From: Azospirillum brasilense
GTDB lineage: Bacteria > Pseudomonadota > Alphaproteobacteria > Azospirillales > Azospirillaceae
NCBI RefSeq assembly: GCF_007827795.1
Contig: NZ_VITI01000007.1
Coordinates: forward strand, 1-64,000
Length of the DNA: 64,000 nt
Reading direction: 5' to 3'
Positions 26,099 through 34,984 of this stretch are shown piece after piece. Each line of letters starts with the position of its first letter. Positions within the stretch are counted from its first letter, which is position 1. Under the pieces are notes generated by a model, which ran no database searches, was not told the origin of the DNA, and saw only the letters and a program-made list of their open reading frames with translations. The translations under genes and the position numbers were made by a program.

Positions 26099-27226
26099 TC
26101 AGGCGGCGCGCCCCACCCCCTGCTGGGCACCCTGCTGGGGTGCCGCGTCGGTCATCGCATAGTTGCGCCCGAAGCGGTTGGCGATGAAGTCGGCGTAGCC
26201 CACCTCCTCCTGCTTCACGAAGCCCCGCTGCGGCAGCGTGCCGTCGGCCAGCAGGTCGAGCACGGCACACATGCCCGACGCGGTGGTGATCTGGATGCCG
26301 TTGTAGAAGGTGCCGCCGATCTCCCGCCCGTAGATCTTGTTGGCGTAGGTTTCCTGGAGCAGCCGTCCCCGTTTCGTCCCGGTCACCGTCACGAAGATCA
26401 GCACGACGTCCTGGAGGGTCGCCGGGATCGAGTGCTCCAGAATGTCCTTCAGCAGTTCCCGCCGGCTGCCCAGCCGCAGGTCGTGCAATAGCGCCTTCAT
26501 CAGGTCGCGGTGCCCCGGATAGCGGACGGAGCGGTAATTCAGCGTCCGCACCTTCCCCGCCAGCGTCTCGCACAGCGTGCCCAGGCCGCCCGAAGTGTTG
26601 AACGCCTCGTACAGCACGCCGTCGAGGGAGAACTCCTCGCGCTCCTCCAGCGGCGGGACGGAGACGAGGCGGCCTTCGACGATGGCCTCGCAGGGCTCCA
26701 GATACTCGTTGATGACGCCCTCGGTGCTCCAGGTCAGGTTGTAGTTCAGGGCGTTGGACGGATACTTCGGCAGGGCGCCGACGCGCATCCGCACCGTGTC
26801 CAGCGTGTCGAAGCGCGAGGCCACGTCGTTGGCGACGATGGAGATGAAGCCCGGCGCCAACCCGCATTGCGGGATGAAGGCGCAAGGCGCGCCCTCCGCC
26901 AGTTCCTTGACGCGCCGTGTGCTCGCCACGTCCTCCGTCAGGTCGAGGTAATGGGTGCCGGCGTCCCGCGCCGCCTCCGCCACGCCGACCGTCAGGTGAT
27001 AGGGCAGCGCGCTCAGCACCGCGAACTTGCCGCGCATCGCGTCGGCGAGATCGGCGGGGTCGGCGGCGTCCACCACGCGCGTCTCCATCCGCGGGTGCGT
27101 CGGCAGCCGCTCCAACGCATCCGCCGAACGGTCGGCGACGGTCACCCGGTAATCGCCCGTGGCCTTCAGGAAATCGCCGATGGTCTCGCCGATCTTGCCG
27201 CCGCCCATCAGAAGAATGTCGCGCAT
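26099..27226 (-). CDS. Saccharopine dehydrogenase-like NAD(P)-dependent oxidoreductase
   Basis: 375 residues. N-terminal Rossmann fold (ILLMGGGKIGETIGDFLKAT, a GxGxIG-type motif; VTVADRSADALERL) and a second alpha/beta domain as in LYS9-type saccharopine reductases; GTHYLDLTEDVA and CGLAPGFISIVANDVA are typical of the family. It lacks the N-terminal lysine-ketoglutarate reductase domain, so it is a stand-alone enzyme, which could act on saccharopine, a semialdehyde adduct or a related amino acid. It is divergent from an Lrp/AsnC-type regulator 131 bases away, the usual sign of local amino-acid control. Confidence 0.85.
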   Translation of the reverse strand: MRDILLMGGGKIGETIGDFLKATGDYRVTVADRSADALERLPTHPRMETRVVDAADPADLADAMRGKFAVLSALPYHLTVGVAEAARDAGTHYLDLTEDVASTRRVKELAEGAPCAFIPQCGLAPGFISIVANDVASRFDTLDTVRMRVGALPKYPSNALNYNLTWSTEGVINEYLEPCEAIVEGRLVSVPPLEEREEFSLDGVLYEAFNTSGGLGTLCETLAGKVRTLNYRSVRYPGHRDLMKALLHDLRLGSRRELLKDILEHSIPATLQDVVLIFVTVTGTKRGRLLQETYANKIYGREIGGTFYNGIQITTASGMCAVLDLLADGTLPQRGFVKQEEVGYADFIANRFGRNYAMTDAAPQQGAQQGVGRAA

Positions 27227-27357
27227 CGTCCCGTACCCCCTGTTCGTTGGCTTGCGTCGTTATGACGCAATCTTGACCGGACGGCCTGTCGATGTGCAGG
27301 GTGCAGGGTGCCGAAACGCCTGATATTGATCGGCGGATTGACGGAAAGGCCGGCGAT

Positions 27358-27786
27358 ATGATGGATGAGCTGGATCAGCATCTTCTCGACGCGCTTCAGG
27401 ACAACGCGCGGGAGCCCACCGCCGCTCTGGCCCGCCGCCTGCGCGTGTCGCGCAGCACGGTGCAGAGCCGCATCCAGCGGCTGGAGGAGCGCGGGGTGAT
27501 CGCCGGCTACACGGTGCGGCTGTCGGACGAGACGGCGCGCCGGATGATCCGCGCCCATGTCTCGATCAACCTGTCGCCCAAGCTGACCGCCGCGGTGGTC
27601 CAGGCGCTGAAGCGGATTCCGGAGGTGCGGGCGCTCCATGCCATCAGCGGCGCGCACGACCTGATCGCCGTGGTGCGGACCGGGACCATGGAGGAGATGG
27701 ATGCGCTGATCGACCGCATCGGCGCCATCGACGGCATCGAGCGGACGACCTCGTCGATCATCATGGCGACGAAGTTCGAGCGGTGA
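27358..27786 (+). CDS. Lrp/AsnC-family regulator
   Basis: 142 residues. HTH at 1-60 (LDQHLLDALQDNAREPTAAL and RRLRVSRSTVQSRIQRLEER), then the RAM/AsnC ligand-binding domain (ALHAISGAHDLIAVVRTGTM). Two adjacent ATG codons at 27358 and 27361 are possible starts. It is expected to bind an amino acid and control the divergent saccharopine-dehydrogenase-like gene; the gap between them (27227-27357) is where its operator should be. Confidence 0.9.
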   Translation: MMDELDQHLLDALQDNAREPTAALARRLRVSRSTVQSRIQRLEERGVIAGYTVRLSDETARRMIRAHVSINLSPKLTAAVVQALKRIPEVRALHAISGAHDLIAVVRTGTMEEMDALIDRIGAIDGIERTTSSIIMATKFER

Positions 27787-27831
27787 GGGTTCGAACGGTG
27801 AAGAAAGGTGACAGCCGCCTGGCTGCCGCGA

Positions 27832-28371
27832 TCAGCGCTTCACGGCGGGCGTGATCTCCCCCGCCTCTTCCAGCCGCCGCAGGCAGGCGACCAAAGCGCG
27901 CTGGAAGTTGCGGCCCTCGGAGGGCAGGTTCACCCCCTGGCCGGTCGTCCAGAACTCCACGAAGGCGCAATCGGCGGCGCGGTCCGCCGTCGGCCATTCG
28001 ACGGCCACGCCCAGCCCGAGTTCCGCCGTGCGGCGGCGGCTGTCGGTGACCAGGATCTTCGCTTCCCAATGCATGCCGCCGCTGCCCGCCTCGGCGCGGC
28101 GGTGGCTCCACAGGCGCAGGTAGTCGCGGAAACTCTCGGACGAGCGGTCGTGCTGGAGGTAGCTGCCGCGGTCCACCACCGCAGGGGCGAGGCGCAGCGC
28201 GTAGCGGGCCTGGGCCAGCGCCTGGGTCACCTCCGCGATCAGCCGGTCCATCTCGGCGAAGCTGCGCCGCACGTTGTCGGCCAGCGCGGCGGCCAGCGCC
28301 TCCCCCTTCAGCGCGCCGGAGGCGGCGCGGTCGGAGCGGTACATCTCGAACAGGTCGTCGCTGTCACTCAT
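27832..28371 (-). CDS. Hypothetical protein (179 aa)
   Basis: 179 residues, soluble. N-terminal half is helical with a coiled-coil-like stretch (NVRRSFAEMDRLIAEVTQAL) and the C-terminal half looks alpha/beta (GGMHWEAKILVTDSRRRTAE then LGLGVAVEWP, and CAFVEFWTTGQGVNLPSEG). I cannot name a family. ATG at 28371 is the first codon of the helical region; the in-frame extension to 28452 seems non-coding. It lies 114 bases after the flhB stop on the same strand and could be the last gene of that operon, but the gap and lack of any flagellar motif leave this open. Confidence 0.65.
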   Translation of the reverse strand: MSDSDDLFEMYRSDRAASGALKGEALAAALADNVRRSFAEMDRLIAEVTQALAQARYALRLAPAVVDRGSYLQHDRSSESFRDYLRLWSHRRAEAGSGGMHWEAKILVTDSRRRTAELGLGVAVEWPTADRAADCAFVEFWTTGQGVNLPSEGRNFQRALVACLRRLEEAGEITPAVKR

Positions 28372-28485
28372 TGCCGTGATGCGCCGCGGAAGGGGAGGAG
28401 TTCCTTCGTCTACCGCCAAACCCGTTGAGAAGACATTAAGCTGAATTCCCAACCATCCGGCCTCCGCCTCATCACGCCCGCCGCA

Positions 28486-29583
28486 CTACGCCCGCTGCGC
28501 CGGCTGCGCGGCCCCACCGTTCTTCAGGCGCAGCACATACATCATCACCTCCGCCACCGCCTGGTAATGCTGGAGCGGGATCACCGCGTCGACCTCCGAC
28601 GCGGCGTAAAGGGCGCGGGCCAGCGGCGGGTTCTCGATCACCGGCACGCCGTTCTCCTCGGCCACCGCGCGGATGCGCAGCGCCACGAGGTCGGCCCCCT
28701 TGGCGAGGCAGACCGGCGCCGGCATCTTGGCGCGGTCGTATTCCAGGGCCACCGCGAAATGGGTCGGGTTGGCGATGACCACTGTGGCGCGCGGCACGTT
28801 CGCCATCATGCGGCGCTTCGAGCGGTCGCGCCGGATCTCGCGCAGCTTCGCCTTCAGATGGGGATCGCCCTCGGTCTGCTTGAACTCGTCCTTCAGCTCC
28901 TGGAAGGTCATGCGCAGGCGGCGCCGCCATTCCAGCCGGTTCCACAGCACGTCCACGGCGGCCATCACCACCGTCGCCAGGAGGACGGCCAGCAGCAGCC
29001 GCAGGGTCAGATCCCGCAGCAGGTCGGGCAGCGCCGCAACGTCCATGCCCACGATCCCCTCCGTCCAATCGATGTAGGGCGCCACGGCGAACCAGACGGC
29101 GCAGGCGATGATCGCCAGTTTCACGAGACTCTTCACGAATTCGACCAGCGCGTGGCGCGCGAAGATGCGGCGCCAGCCGCTGAGCGGCGACAGGTGCGAC
29201 AGCTTGGGCCGGATGCGGTCGCTCGCCGCCAGCAGCGGCCCCTGCCCCACCGCCGACACCACCGCCCCGCCGACCAGCAGGCCCAGCACCGGCAGCATCG
29301 CCACCGCCACCCCGCCGATCAGCCAGCGCAGGCTGTTCATCACGTCGTAGGGACCGCCGTCGAGCCGGATGTCGTTCGGATTCTCGATCAGCGGCAGCAG
29401 CACCTCGGCGATGCGGGAGGCGGCGAGCGGCCCGCCGGCCGCGGCGATCAGCCAGGCCGCCGCCATGGTGGCGGCCAGACCGACGTCGCGGGCGCGGGGG
29501 ACGTCGCCCTTGTCCATCGCCTCGCGCAGCCGTTTCTCGGTCGGCTCCTCGGTTTTCTGTTCCTCGTCCTGACCGTCGGACAT
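28486..29583 (-). CDS. flhB: Flagellar export gate protein FlhB
   Basis: 365 residues. N-terminal motif EEQKTEEPTEKRLREAMDKG is diagnostic, followed by four membrane helices to about residue 215 and a cytoplasmic domain with the autocleavage site NPTH at residues 272-275 (VVIANPTHFAVALEYD). FlhB switches export from rod/hook to filament substrates after hook completion. It is the last of the flhA-fliR-flhB set, 10 bases after fliR. Confidence 0.96.
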   Translation of the reverse strand: MSDGQDEEQKTEEPTEKRLREAMDKGDVPRARDVGLAATMAAAWLIAAAGGPLAASRIAEVLLPLIENPNDIRLDGGPYDVMNSLRWLIGGVAVAMLPVLGLLVGGAVVSAVGQGPLLAASDRIRPKLSHLSPLSGWRRIFARHALVEFVKSLVKLAIIACAVWFAVAPYIDWTEGIVGMDVAALPDLLRDLTLRLLLAVLLATVVMAAVDVLWNRLEWRRRLRMTFQELKDEFKQTEGDPHLKAKLREIRRDRSKRRMMANVPRATVVIANPTHFAVALEYDRAKMPAPVCLAKGADLVALRIRAVAEENGVPVIENPPLARALYAASEVDAVIPLQHYQAVAEVMMYVLRLKNGGAAQPAQRA

Positions 29584-29593
29584 CGCCGTCCCC

Positions 29594-30352
29594 TCACCGT
29601 CCGCCGAGCCAGCCGGCCAGCGCCGCCAGCGTGGCGGTGACCATGGCGCCGGCCGTCACCAGGAAGACCAGCATCCCGCCGCCGACCATCGCCGGGGTGG
29701 CGACGAAATAGACGGGCATGGAGGGCATCACCCGGTTGACCAGGGCCAGCGCCATGTTGGCGATCATGCCGAAGACCAGGAAGGGTGCGGCCATCTGCAC
29801 GCCCAGCCGGAAGGTGACGCCGACGAGCTGGGCGTAGCGCCCCGCCACCATGCCGGGATCGGGCAGTGTCGCCGCCGGCCAGCTTCCGTAGGAGCGCACC
29901 AGCGCGTCGATCATCAGGTAATGCAGGTCGAGCGCGAACAGCAGCGCCAGCCCGGCGATGACCAGCGTGCCGGACAGGATCGACCCGCTCTCGAACCCCG
30001 CCGCGTCGGTGCCGAAGGGGTTGGCGAGGCCCATCGCCTGGGCGGCGATGTTGCCGGCGACCTGGAGCGACGCCAGGAACAGCTTGGCCCCCAGCCCGAG
30101 GAAGGCGCCGGCCACCGTCTCCGCGAAGATCTGCTCCAGCATCACGGCGGCGTCGGGGGGCAACCGGTCGGGCAGGCCGGGCACGGTCGGGGTGAGGGCC
30201 AGCGCCACCGGGATCGCGATGCACAGCCGCACCCGCGGCGGCACCGCCAGCTCGCCGAAGCCCGGCAGCAGGCTGACCGCCGCGGCGACGCGGGCGAAGA
30301 CCAGGAAGGCGCGGTAGACCTCCAGGCTGAGCAGGTCGGCGAGCGTGTCCAT
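29594..30352 (-). CDS. fliR: Flagellar export gate protein FliR
   Basis: 252 residues with six hydrophobic helices; typical segments include LLPGFGELAVPPRVRLCIAI near the N-terminus and FRLGVQMAAPFLVFGMIANM in the centre. FliR forms part of the FliPQR export gate core in the basal body. It starts 15 bases after flhA and ends 10 bases before flhB. FliP, its usual partner, is not encoded in the window. Confidence 0.96.
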   Translation of the reverse strand: MDTLADLLSLEVYRAFLVFARVAAAVSLLPGFGELAVPPRVRLCIAIPVALALTPTVPGLPDRLPPDAAVMLEQIFAETVAGAFLGLGAKLFLASLQVAGNIAAQAMGLANPFGTDAAGFESGSILSGTLVIAGLALLFALDLHYLMIDALVRSYGSWPAATLPDPGMVAGRYAQLVGVTFRLGVQMAAPFLVFGMIANMALALVNRVMPSMPVYFVATPAMVGGGMLVFLVTAGAMVTATLAALAGWLGGR

Positions 30353-30367
30353 GGCCGTCCCTCCCGC

Positions 30368-32461
30368 TCAAACCTGGTCGATGGTCTTGACGGACACCTT
30401 GCGGTGCAGCTCGGCGTGGCTGATGACCGGCGTCATCGGGCTGACCCGCTCCAGCAGGGAACGGACGAAGGGCCGCACCTCCGCCCCGACCAGCAGCGCC
30501 GGCCAGACCTGCGGGGTGGCATGCTTCTGGATGGTGATGCGCAGCGCGGTCAGGAACTCCTGCACCTGGGTCGGCGGCATGGCGAAGCGGCGGTCCTCGC
30601 CATCGGCCACGACGCTCTGCTGGAGCGCCTGCTCCCAGCGCGGAGTCAGGACGATGACCGGAACGAAGCCGTCGGGTGCTGTCAGCGACTGGCAGATCTG
30701 CTGGCCGAGCCGCGCCCGCACATGCTCCGTCACCAGCGTGATGTTGCGCGTCCAGTTCACCGCCTCGGCGATGGCCTCGACGATGGCCGGCAGGTTGCGG
30801 ATCGACACCCGCTCCGCCAGCAGCGCCTGGAGCACGCGCTGCACCACCACCAGCGTGATGCGCGACGGCACCATGTCGGCGATCAGCTTCTGGTACTCCC
30901 GCCCCAACCCGTCCAGCAGCTTCTGCATGGCGGCGAAGGTCAGCAGGGTCGAGAGATGGTCCTTGATGACCTCGGTCAGGTGGGTGGTGATGACGCTTTC
31001 CGGGTCGACCACCGTGTAGCCCTTGGCGATGGCCTCCTCATGGCGGGCCGGGTCGATCCAGCGGGCCTGGAGGTTGAAGGTCGGCTCCCGCGTCGCCTCG
31101 CCGGGCAGGTCGGGGGCCGCCCCGCCGGACGGGTCGATGGCGAGAAGCTGCTTGGGCCGCACCTCGCCGCTCGCCACCTCGACGCCCATCACGCTGACGA
31201 CATAGCCCTTGGGCGGCAGGAAGCTGCTGTCCTTGATGCGCACCGACGGCAGGATGAAGCCGAACTCCTTGGCGAAGCGCTTGCGCAGCGTCTTCACCTT
31301 GCCGGTCAGCGGGCCGTTCTTGTTAAGGATCAGCGGGACGAGGTGATTGCCGACCTCCACCTTCACCTCGTCCACCTTCAGCATGTCCTCCACCGATTCC
31401 TCGGTGGGGGCCGTGGGAGCCTTGCGGCTCTCCTCCAGCCGGGCGAGTGCGGCGCGGCGCATCTTGCCGCGCATCGCGTACCAGCCCGCCGCGCCGAAGC
31501 CGCCACCAAGCAGGACGAAGGGCGCGGCCGGCAGGCCCGGCGTCACGCCCAGCGTGCAGAGCAGCCCGCCCGCCACCATCAGCGCCTTGGGATAGCCGCC
31601 GAGCTGGGCGAGCACCGCCTGATCGGCGGAGCCGACGTTGCCGCCCTTGGTCACCAGTAGGCCGGCGGCCAGCGAGACGACCAGCGCCGGGATCTGCGTC
31701 GCCAGACCGTCGCCCACCGTCAGGATGGTGTAGACCGACGCCGCGGATTCGAAGGACATGCCCTGCTGCGCCATGCCGATGGCCATGCCGCCCAGCACGT
31801 TGATGGCGGTAATGACCAGCCCGGCCACCGCGTCGCCGCGCACGAACTTCGACGCGCCGTCCATGGCGCCGAAGAAGGTGCTCTCGTCCTCCAGCTCCTT
31901 GCGGCGACGGCGGGCCTCGACGTCGTCGATCATGCCGGCGGACAGGTCGGCGTCGATGGCCATCTGCTTGCCGGGAATGGCGTCCAGCGTGAAACGCGCG
32001 CCGACCTCCGCGATGCGGGAGGCGCCCTTGGTGATGACCACGAAGTTGATGACGATCAGGATGGCGAAGATCACCACGCCGATCACGAAGTTGCCGCCCA
32101 TGATGAACTGGCTGAAGCCCTCGATCACATGGCCGGCGGCGGACGGGCCGGTGTGGCCGTGGCTGAGGATCAGACGGGTCGAGGCGATGTTCAGCGCCAG
32201 CCGCAGCACCGTGACGACCAGCAGCACGGTCGGGAAGGAGGAGAAGTCCAGCGGCCGGGAAATCCACAGCGAGACCATCAGGATCAGCACGCTGACCGCC
32301 AGCGACAGCGCCAGCCCGAGGTCGAGGAACCAGGTCGGCACCGGCAGGAACAGCACGGCCAGCACCAGCACGATGGCCAGCGCGAACAGCACGTCGCGGT
32401 TCGCCAGCCCGGCATCGCCGAGGCTGGTCATCCGGTTCCGGAAGGTGTCCGTGAAAGCCAT
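30368..32461 (-). CDS. flhA: Flagellar export gate protein FlhA
   Basis: 697 residues. Eight membrane helices in the first 330 residues, with the conserved FHIPEP-region sequence (GASRIAEVGARFTLDAIPGK and QMAIDADLSAGMIDDVEARR), then the large cytoplasmic domain that docks export chaperone-substrate complexes. The size and motif order fit FlhA rather than injectisome homologues, and the neighbours are flagellar. A loose relative of the flagellar TTTA/TTTAAA box lies in the 70-base gap before its start. Confidence 0.97.
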   Translation of the reverse strand: MAFTDTFRNRMTSLGDAGLANRDVLFALAIVLVLAVLFLPVPTWFLDLGLALSLAVSVLILMVSLWISRPLDFSSFPTVLLVVTVLRLALNIASTRLILSHGHTGPSAAGHVIEGFSQFIMGGNFVIGVVIFAILIVINFVVITKGASRIAEVGARFTLDAIPGKQMAIDADLSAGMIDDVEARRRRKELEDESTFFGAMDGASKFVRGDAVAGLVITAINVLGGMAIGMAQQGMSFESAASVYTILTVGDGLATQIPALVVSLAAGLLVTKGGNVGSADQAVLAQLGGYPKALMVAGGLLCTLGVTPGLPAAPFVLLGGGFGAAGWYAMRGKMRRAALARLEESRKAPTAPTEESVEDMLKVDEVKVEVGNHLVPLILNKNGPLTGKVKTLRKRFAKEFGFILPSVRIKDSSFLPPKGYVVSVMGVEVASGEVRPKQLLAIDPSGGAAPDLPGEATREPTFNLQARWIDPARHEEAIAKGYTVVDPESVITTHLTEVIKDHLSTLLTFAAMQKLLDGLGREYQKLIADMVPSRITLVVVQRVLQALLAERVSIRNLPAIVEAIAEAVNWTRNITLVTEHVRARLGQQICQSLTAPDGFVPVIVLTPRWEQALQQSVVADGEDRRFAMPPTQVQEFLTALRITIQKHATPQVWPALLVGAEVRPFVRSLLERVSPMTPVISHAELHRKVSVKTIDQV

Positions 32462-32507
32462 GCGGGAACTCCAGGGTGCGGCACCGTTGGTACGCTAGCG
32501 CCCCGCG

Positions 32508-32524
32508 GTAAAACCGGCTTTTAC
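32508..32524. promoter_or_regulatory. GTAAAA-N5-TTTTAC palindrome between transglycosylase gene and flhA
   Basis: Perfect 6-bp arms around CCGGC, located 8 bases after the transglycosylase stop and 47 bases before the flhA ATG. On the coding strand CCGGTTTTACCGCGGGGCG resembles the flagellin upstream site CCGGTTTAAACGGGGTCG. It may be an operator for flhA or a small terminator hairpin. Confidence 0.4.
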
Positions 32525-32531
32525 GTCTGTG

Positions 32532-33305
32532 CTACTCTGCCGCCGGCAGCAGGGGTCTCACCGCCGCGTTGGCGTAGAGGCTGGACAGGAAGGACAGCCG
32601 GCCCAGCTCCGCCTTGCCCCAGGCGGGCAGCGCGCCGGGAGCCGCTTGGGGGCCGGCGGTTTGGGGACCGGCGGCAAGCGCCTTCAGGTAATTCATGGCG
32701 CCGGCCACCCAGCGACGGTTGCCGCCGACCCGCTCGCGGTAGGCCGTCCCGCGCTCCGACTGGGCGGAGTGGTAGCGGGCGATGGCGGCGTCGAGCGATC
32801 CCTGCGCGCGGTGCAGGTCGCCCAGGAAGCGCGCGGCGTAGCGGGCGTTGGCGCGCGGGTCGAAGGCGGTCTCCAGGTCGGGGAAGGCGTCGGGGTGCCA
32901 TTTCAAATTGACCTGAAGGCAGCCGACGTCGATGGAGCGCGTGCCCCGCGCCTGCGCGGCGCGCACGAAGGCGATGGCCTCCTCCCTCGTCGGGAAGTAG
33001 CGGGAGGCGCCTTCGGTGTTGACGGTCCAGGGCCAGACGGTGAACAGCCGGTCGGCGGTCATCCGCCCGGCCTCGGTGAAGCCCATGGCGAGCAGCATGT
33101 GGTCGGTCACCCCCGCCTCGCGCTCCGCCGCCAGGATGGCGTCGATGCAGGCGGCTTCCGGCGGCAGGCTGCTGCGCGCGGGCAGGACGCGCGGCGCGTA
33201 GAGGGCGGTGGACCAGGTGCCGATCTGGGACGCGGGCGGCTTCACGTCCGCGGCGGTCGCGGTTCCGGCCAGGAGCAGCGCCGCCAGTCCGGCCAGCCGG
33301 CGCAT
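32532..33305 (-). CDS. Lytic transglycosylase (SLT domain), flagellar type
   Basis: 257 residues. Sec signal peptide (MRRLAGLAALLLAGTATA), then an SLT-like lysozyme fold in which the catalytic Glu lies in LLAMGFTEAGR and later motifs (IDVGCLQVNLKWH and ANARYAARFLGDLH) match the transglycosylase N-x-x-x-G pattern. Lying between fliQ and flhA, and given that the FlgJ here lacks its own muramidase, it is the likely peptidoglycan-clearing enzyme for rod passage. Its start is one base from the fliQ stop, so it is co-translated with fliQ. Confidence 0.85.
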   Translation of the reverse strand: MRRLAGLAALLLAGTATAADVKPPASQIGTWSTALYAPRVLPARSSLPPEAACIDAILAAEREAGVTDHMLLAMGFTEAGRMTADRLFTVWPWTVNTEGASRYFPTREEAIAFVRAAQARGTRSIDVGCLQVNLKWHPDAFPDLETAFDPRANARYAARFLGDLHRAQGSLDAAIARYHSAQSERGTAYRERVGGNRRWVAGAMNYLKALAAGPQTAGPQAAPGALPAWGKAELGRLSFLSSLYANAAVRPLLPAAE

Positions 33306-33306
33306 G

Positions 33307-33573
33307 TCACCGCACCGCGACGATCAAGCTGCCCAGCCGGTCGGCGTAGGTGGTCAGGGCGCCGTACATGAAGGGCAGTGCCAGCACGGTGGTGACCAGG
33401 ATGGCGACGATCTTCGGCACGAAGGTCAGCGTCATCTCCTGCACCTGGGTCAGCGCCTGGATCAGCGAGATCGCCACGCCCACCAGGACCGCGATGACCA
33501 GCGGCGGCGCGGCGATCAGCAGCATCGTCCAGATGCCCGTGCGCAGGACTTCCAGCACGTCGGCTTCGTTCAT
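33307..33573 (-). CDS. fliQ: Flagellar export gate protein FliQ
   Basis: 88 residues with two membrane helices (TMLLIAAPPLVIAVLVGVAI and IVAILVTTVLALPFMYGAL) joined by the conserved loop QALTQVQEMTLTFVPK. FliQ is a small subunit of the export gate ring. The ATG at 33573 has AGGAGAACCCC upstream, a strong site; a longer reading is not supported. Confidence 0.95.
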   Translation of the reverse strand: MNEADVLEVLRTGIWTMLLIAAPPLVIAVLVGVAISLIQALTQVQEMTLTFVPKIVAILVTTVLALPFMYGALTTYADRLGSLIVAVR

Positions 33574-33593
33574 GGGGTTCTCCTGGGGAGCGT

Positions 33594-33698
33594 TTGCCCC
33601 CACCCTAACCCTCCCCCGCTGGGCGGGGGAGGGAACTGCCGCCGCTTCGCAATAATCTCCCTCCCCCGCCCAGCGGGGGAGGGCCGGGGTGGGGGCAA
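33594..33698. repeat. 105-bp palindromic repeat between fliE and fliQ
   Basis: Two 40-nt arms (33594-33633 and 33659-33698) pair with only three mismatches, all of the G-U type, and each arm itself contains a CCCTCCCCCGC/GCGGGGGAGGG hairpin. A second copy of the same element, diverged by substitutions and short indels, is at 56678-56782. It sits inside the minus-strand flagellar operon in the 144-base gap between fliE and fliQ and could attenuate downstream expression. Confidence 0.85.
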
Positions 33699-33717
33699 GA
33701 CTTCCGAGCGAAAGCGC

Positions 33718-34080
33718 TCAAATCGCCATCCGCATGACGTCCTGATACGCCTGCACCATGCGGTCGCGGATGGACACGACCGTCTGCACGGTCATCTCGG
33801 CGGCGAGCACGGAGCGCACGACCTCATGCGTGCCGGCCTTGCCCGCGACGGCGGCGACGGACATGCGCTCGCCCTCGTTCAGCGTCTCCACCGCCTGCGA
33901 CACCTGCCGGTCGAGGAAGGCGCCAAAGCTGCTTTCCGCCGACGCCGCCGTCTCGGCGGACGGCGATGCCGCGCCAGCCGCGGCGGGCGGGGTGGCGAGC
34001 GAGGCGGCGGGCGCCGGCTGGGCCAGGGGTGCGCGGTGGAGGCCGTAGGCGGCGGCGGCGCGGCCGATGGGTTCGATCAT
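33718..34080 (-). CDS. fliE: Flagellar hook-basal body complex protein FliE
   Basis: 120 residues. Variable Ala/Pro N-terminus to about residue 45, then the conserved FliE region (FGAFLDRQVSQAVETLNEGE, and HEVVRSVLAAEMTVQTVVSI and RDRMVQAYQDVMRM). FliE links the MS ring to the rod and is the first rod protein exported. It follows flgC by 14 bases and precedes fliQ across the palindromic repeat. Confidence 0.93.
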   Translation of the reverse strand: MIEPIGRAAAAYGLHRAPLAQPAPAASLATPPAAAGAASPSAETAASAESSFGAFLDRQVSQAVETLNEGERMSVAAVAGKAGTHEVVRSVLAAEMTVQTVVSIRDRMVQAYQDVMRMAI

Positions 34081-34094
34081 GCTCTTGGGTCTCC

Positions 34095-34514
34095 TCAGCC
34101 GCGCAGAAGGTCGATCATGCGGCTCATCATGGTCCGCGACTGCTCGATGACGTTGACGCTCGCCTCGAAGGAGCGGCTGGCCTCACGCATGTCCATCATC
34201 TCGATCAGCGGCTGGACGTTCGGGCGCTTGACGTAGCCCTTCTCGTCGGCGGCGGGGTGCGAGGGCTCGTAGACGAGCTGGAAGTCGCTGCGGTCGCGCC
34301 CGATCTGCTTGACCTTCACGATCTCCGACCCGGCGGCACGGTCCATCGCGGTGGCGAAGGACACGGTCTTGCGGCGGTAGGGATCGCCGCCCGCCGTCAT
34401 GGCGGTGGAATCGGAATTGGCGATGTTCTCGGCGACCACGCGCAGCCGGGTGCCCTGCGCCTGCAGGCCCGAACTGGCGATCCGCATCGTCGCAGCCAGA
34501 GGATCGGTGAGCAT
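34095..34514 (-). CDS. flgC: Flagellar basal-body rod protein FlgC
   Basis: 139 residues. N-terminal rod motif SSGLQAQGTRLRVVAENIAN and C-terminal MDMREASRSFEASVNVIEQS define FlgC, a proximal rod subunit. ATG at 34514, 20 bases after the flgB stop, with AGTCCTTCCC upstream on the coding strand. A longer frame upstream is a read-through of flgB. Confidence 0.95.
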   Translation of the reverse strand: MLTDPLAATMRIASSGLQAQGTRLRVVAENIANSDSTAMTAGGDPYRRKTVSFATAMDRAAGSEIVKVKQIGRDRSDFQLVYEPSHPAADEKGYVKRPNVQPLIEMMDMREASRSFEASVNVIEQSRTMMSRMIDLLRG

Positions 34515-34534
34515 GGGAAGGACTCCGAATATCG

Positions 34535-34927
34535 TCAGCCGGCGCGCCAGGCGGCGCGCAGGATTTGCAGGTTGCGCTGGAACAGGCCGGCGGTCAGGGC
34601 GAAGGCGTCGCGCGTCTCGCTGCCCTTGGTCATCTCCTGCTCCAGCGACACGGCGTTGCCGTCCGGCGTGGTTTCCCACTGCTCGGGCTTGCGCGCTTCC
34701 TGCACCGCGCCGGACGGGTTGAAGCCGGTCAGGTGCATGGGCGAGGTGAGCGCCGGCGCCACCGTCTGCGGGCCGTCCATCAGCGCCGCGAAGGGCTTCA
34801 GGTCCTTCGGCTGATAGCCGGGCGTGTTCGCGTTCACGACGTTGGCGGCAATCAGCTTCTGCCGCTCCGCCAAGTAATCGAGGCGTGCTCCGCTCAGACG
34901 GAACACCGAAATATTGCTAAAATCCAT
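34535..34927 (-). CDS. flgB: Flagellar basal-body rod protein FlgB
   Basis: 130 residues. The N-terminus (LDYLAERQKLIAANVVNANT followed by PGYQPKDLK) is the rod-protein motif typical of FlgB and the C-terminus is helical. It is the first gene of the minus-strand operon flgB-flgC-fliE-fliQ-transglycosylase-flhA-fliR-flhB and is divergent from fliI. The TTTAAA-type box at 34985-35002 lies 58 bases upstream of its ATG. Confidence 0.94.
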   Translation of the reverse strand: MDFSNISVFRLSGARLDYLAERQKLIAANVVNANTPGYQPKDLKPFAALMDGPQTVAPALTSPMHLTGFNPSGAVQEARKPEQWETTPDGNAVSLEQEMTKGSETRDAFALTAGLFQRNLQILRAAWRAG

Positions 34928-34984
34928 TTGAACGGCCCTATCGCAAAGCCGGAAACCAAGGCAAGGCCAAGATGACCCCCGGCG

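Noticed and set aside
33594..33698. Possible CRISPR-like or attachment-site repeat
   Set aside because: Only inverted palindromic arms, no regularly spaced direct repeats or cas genes; better explained as an interspersed palindromic element.
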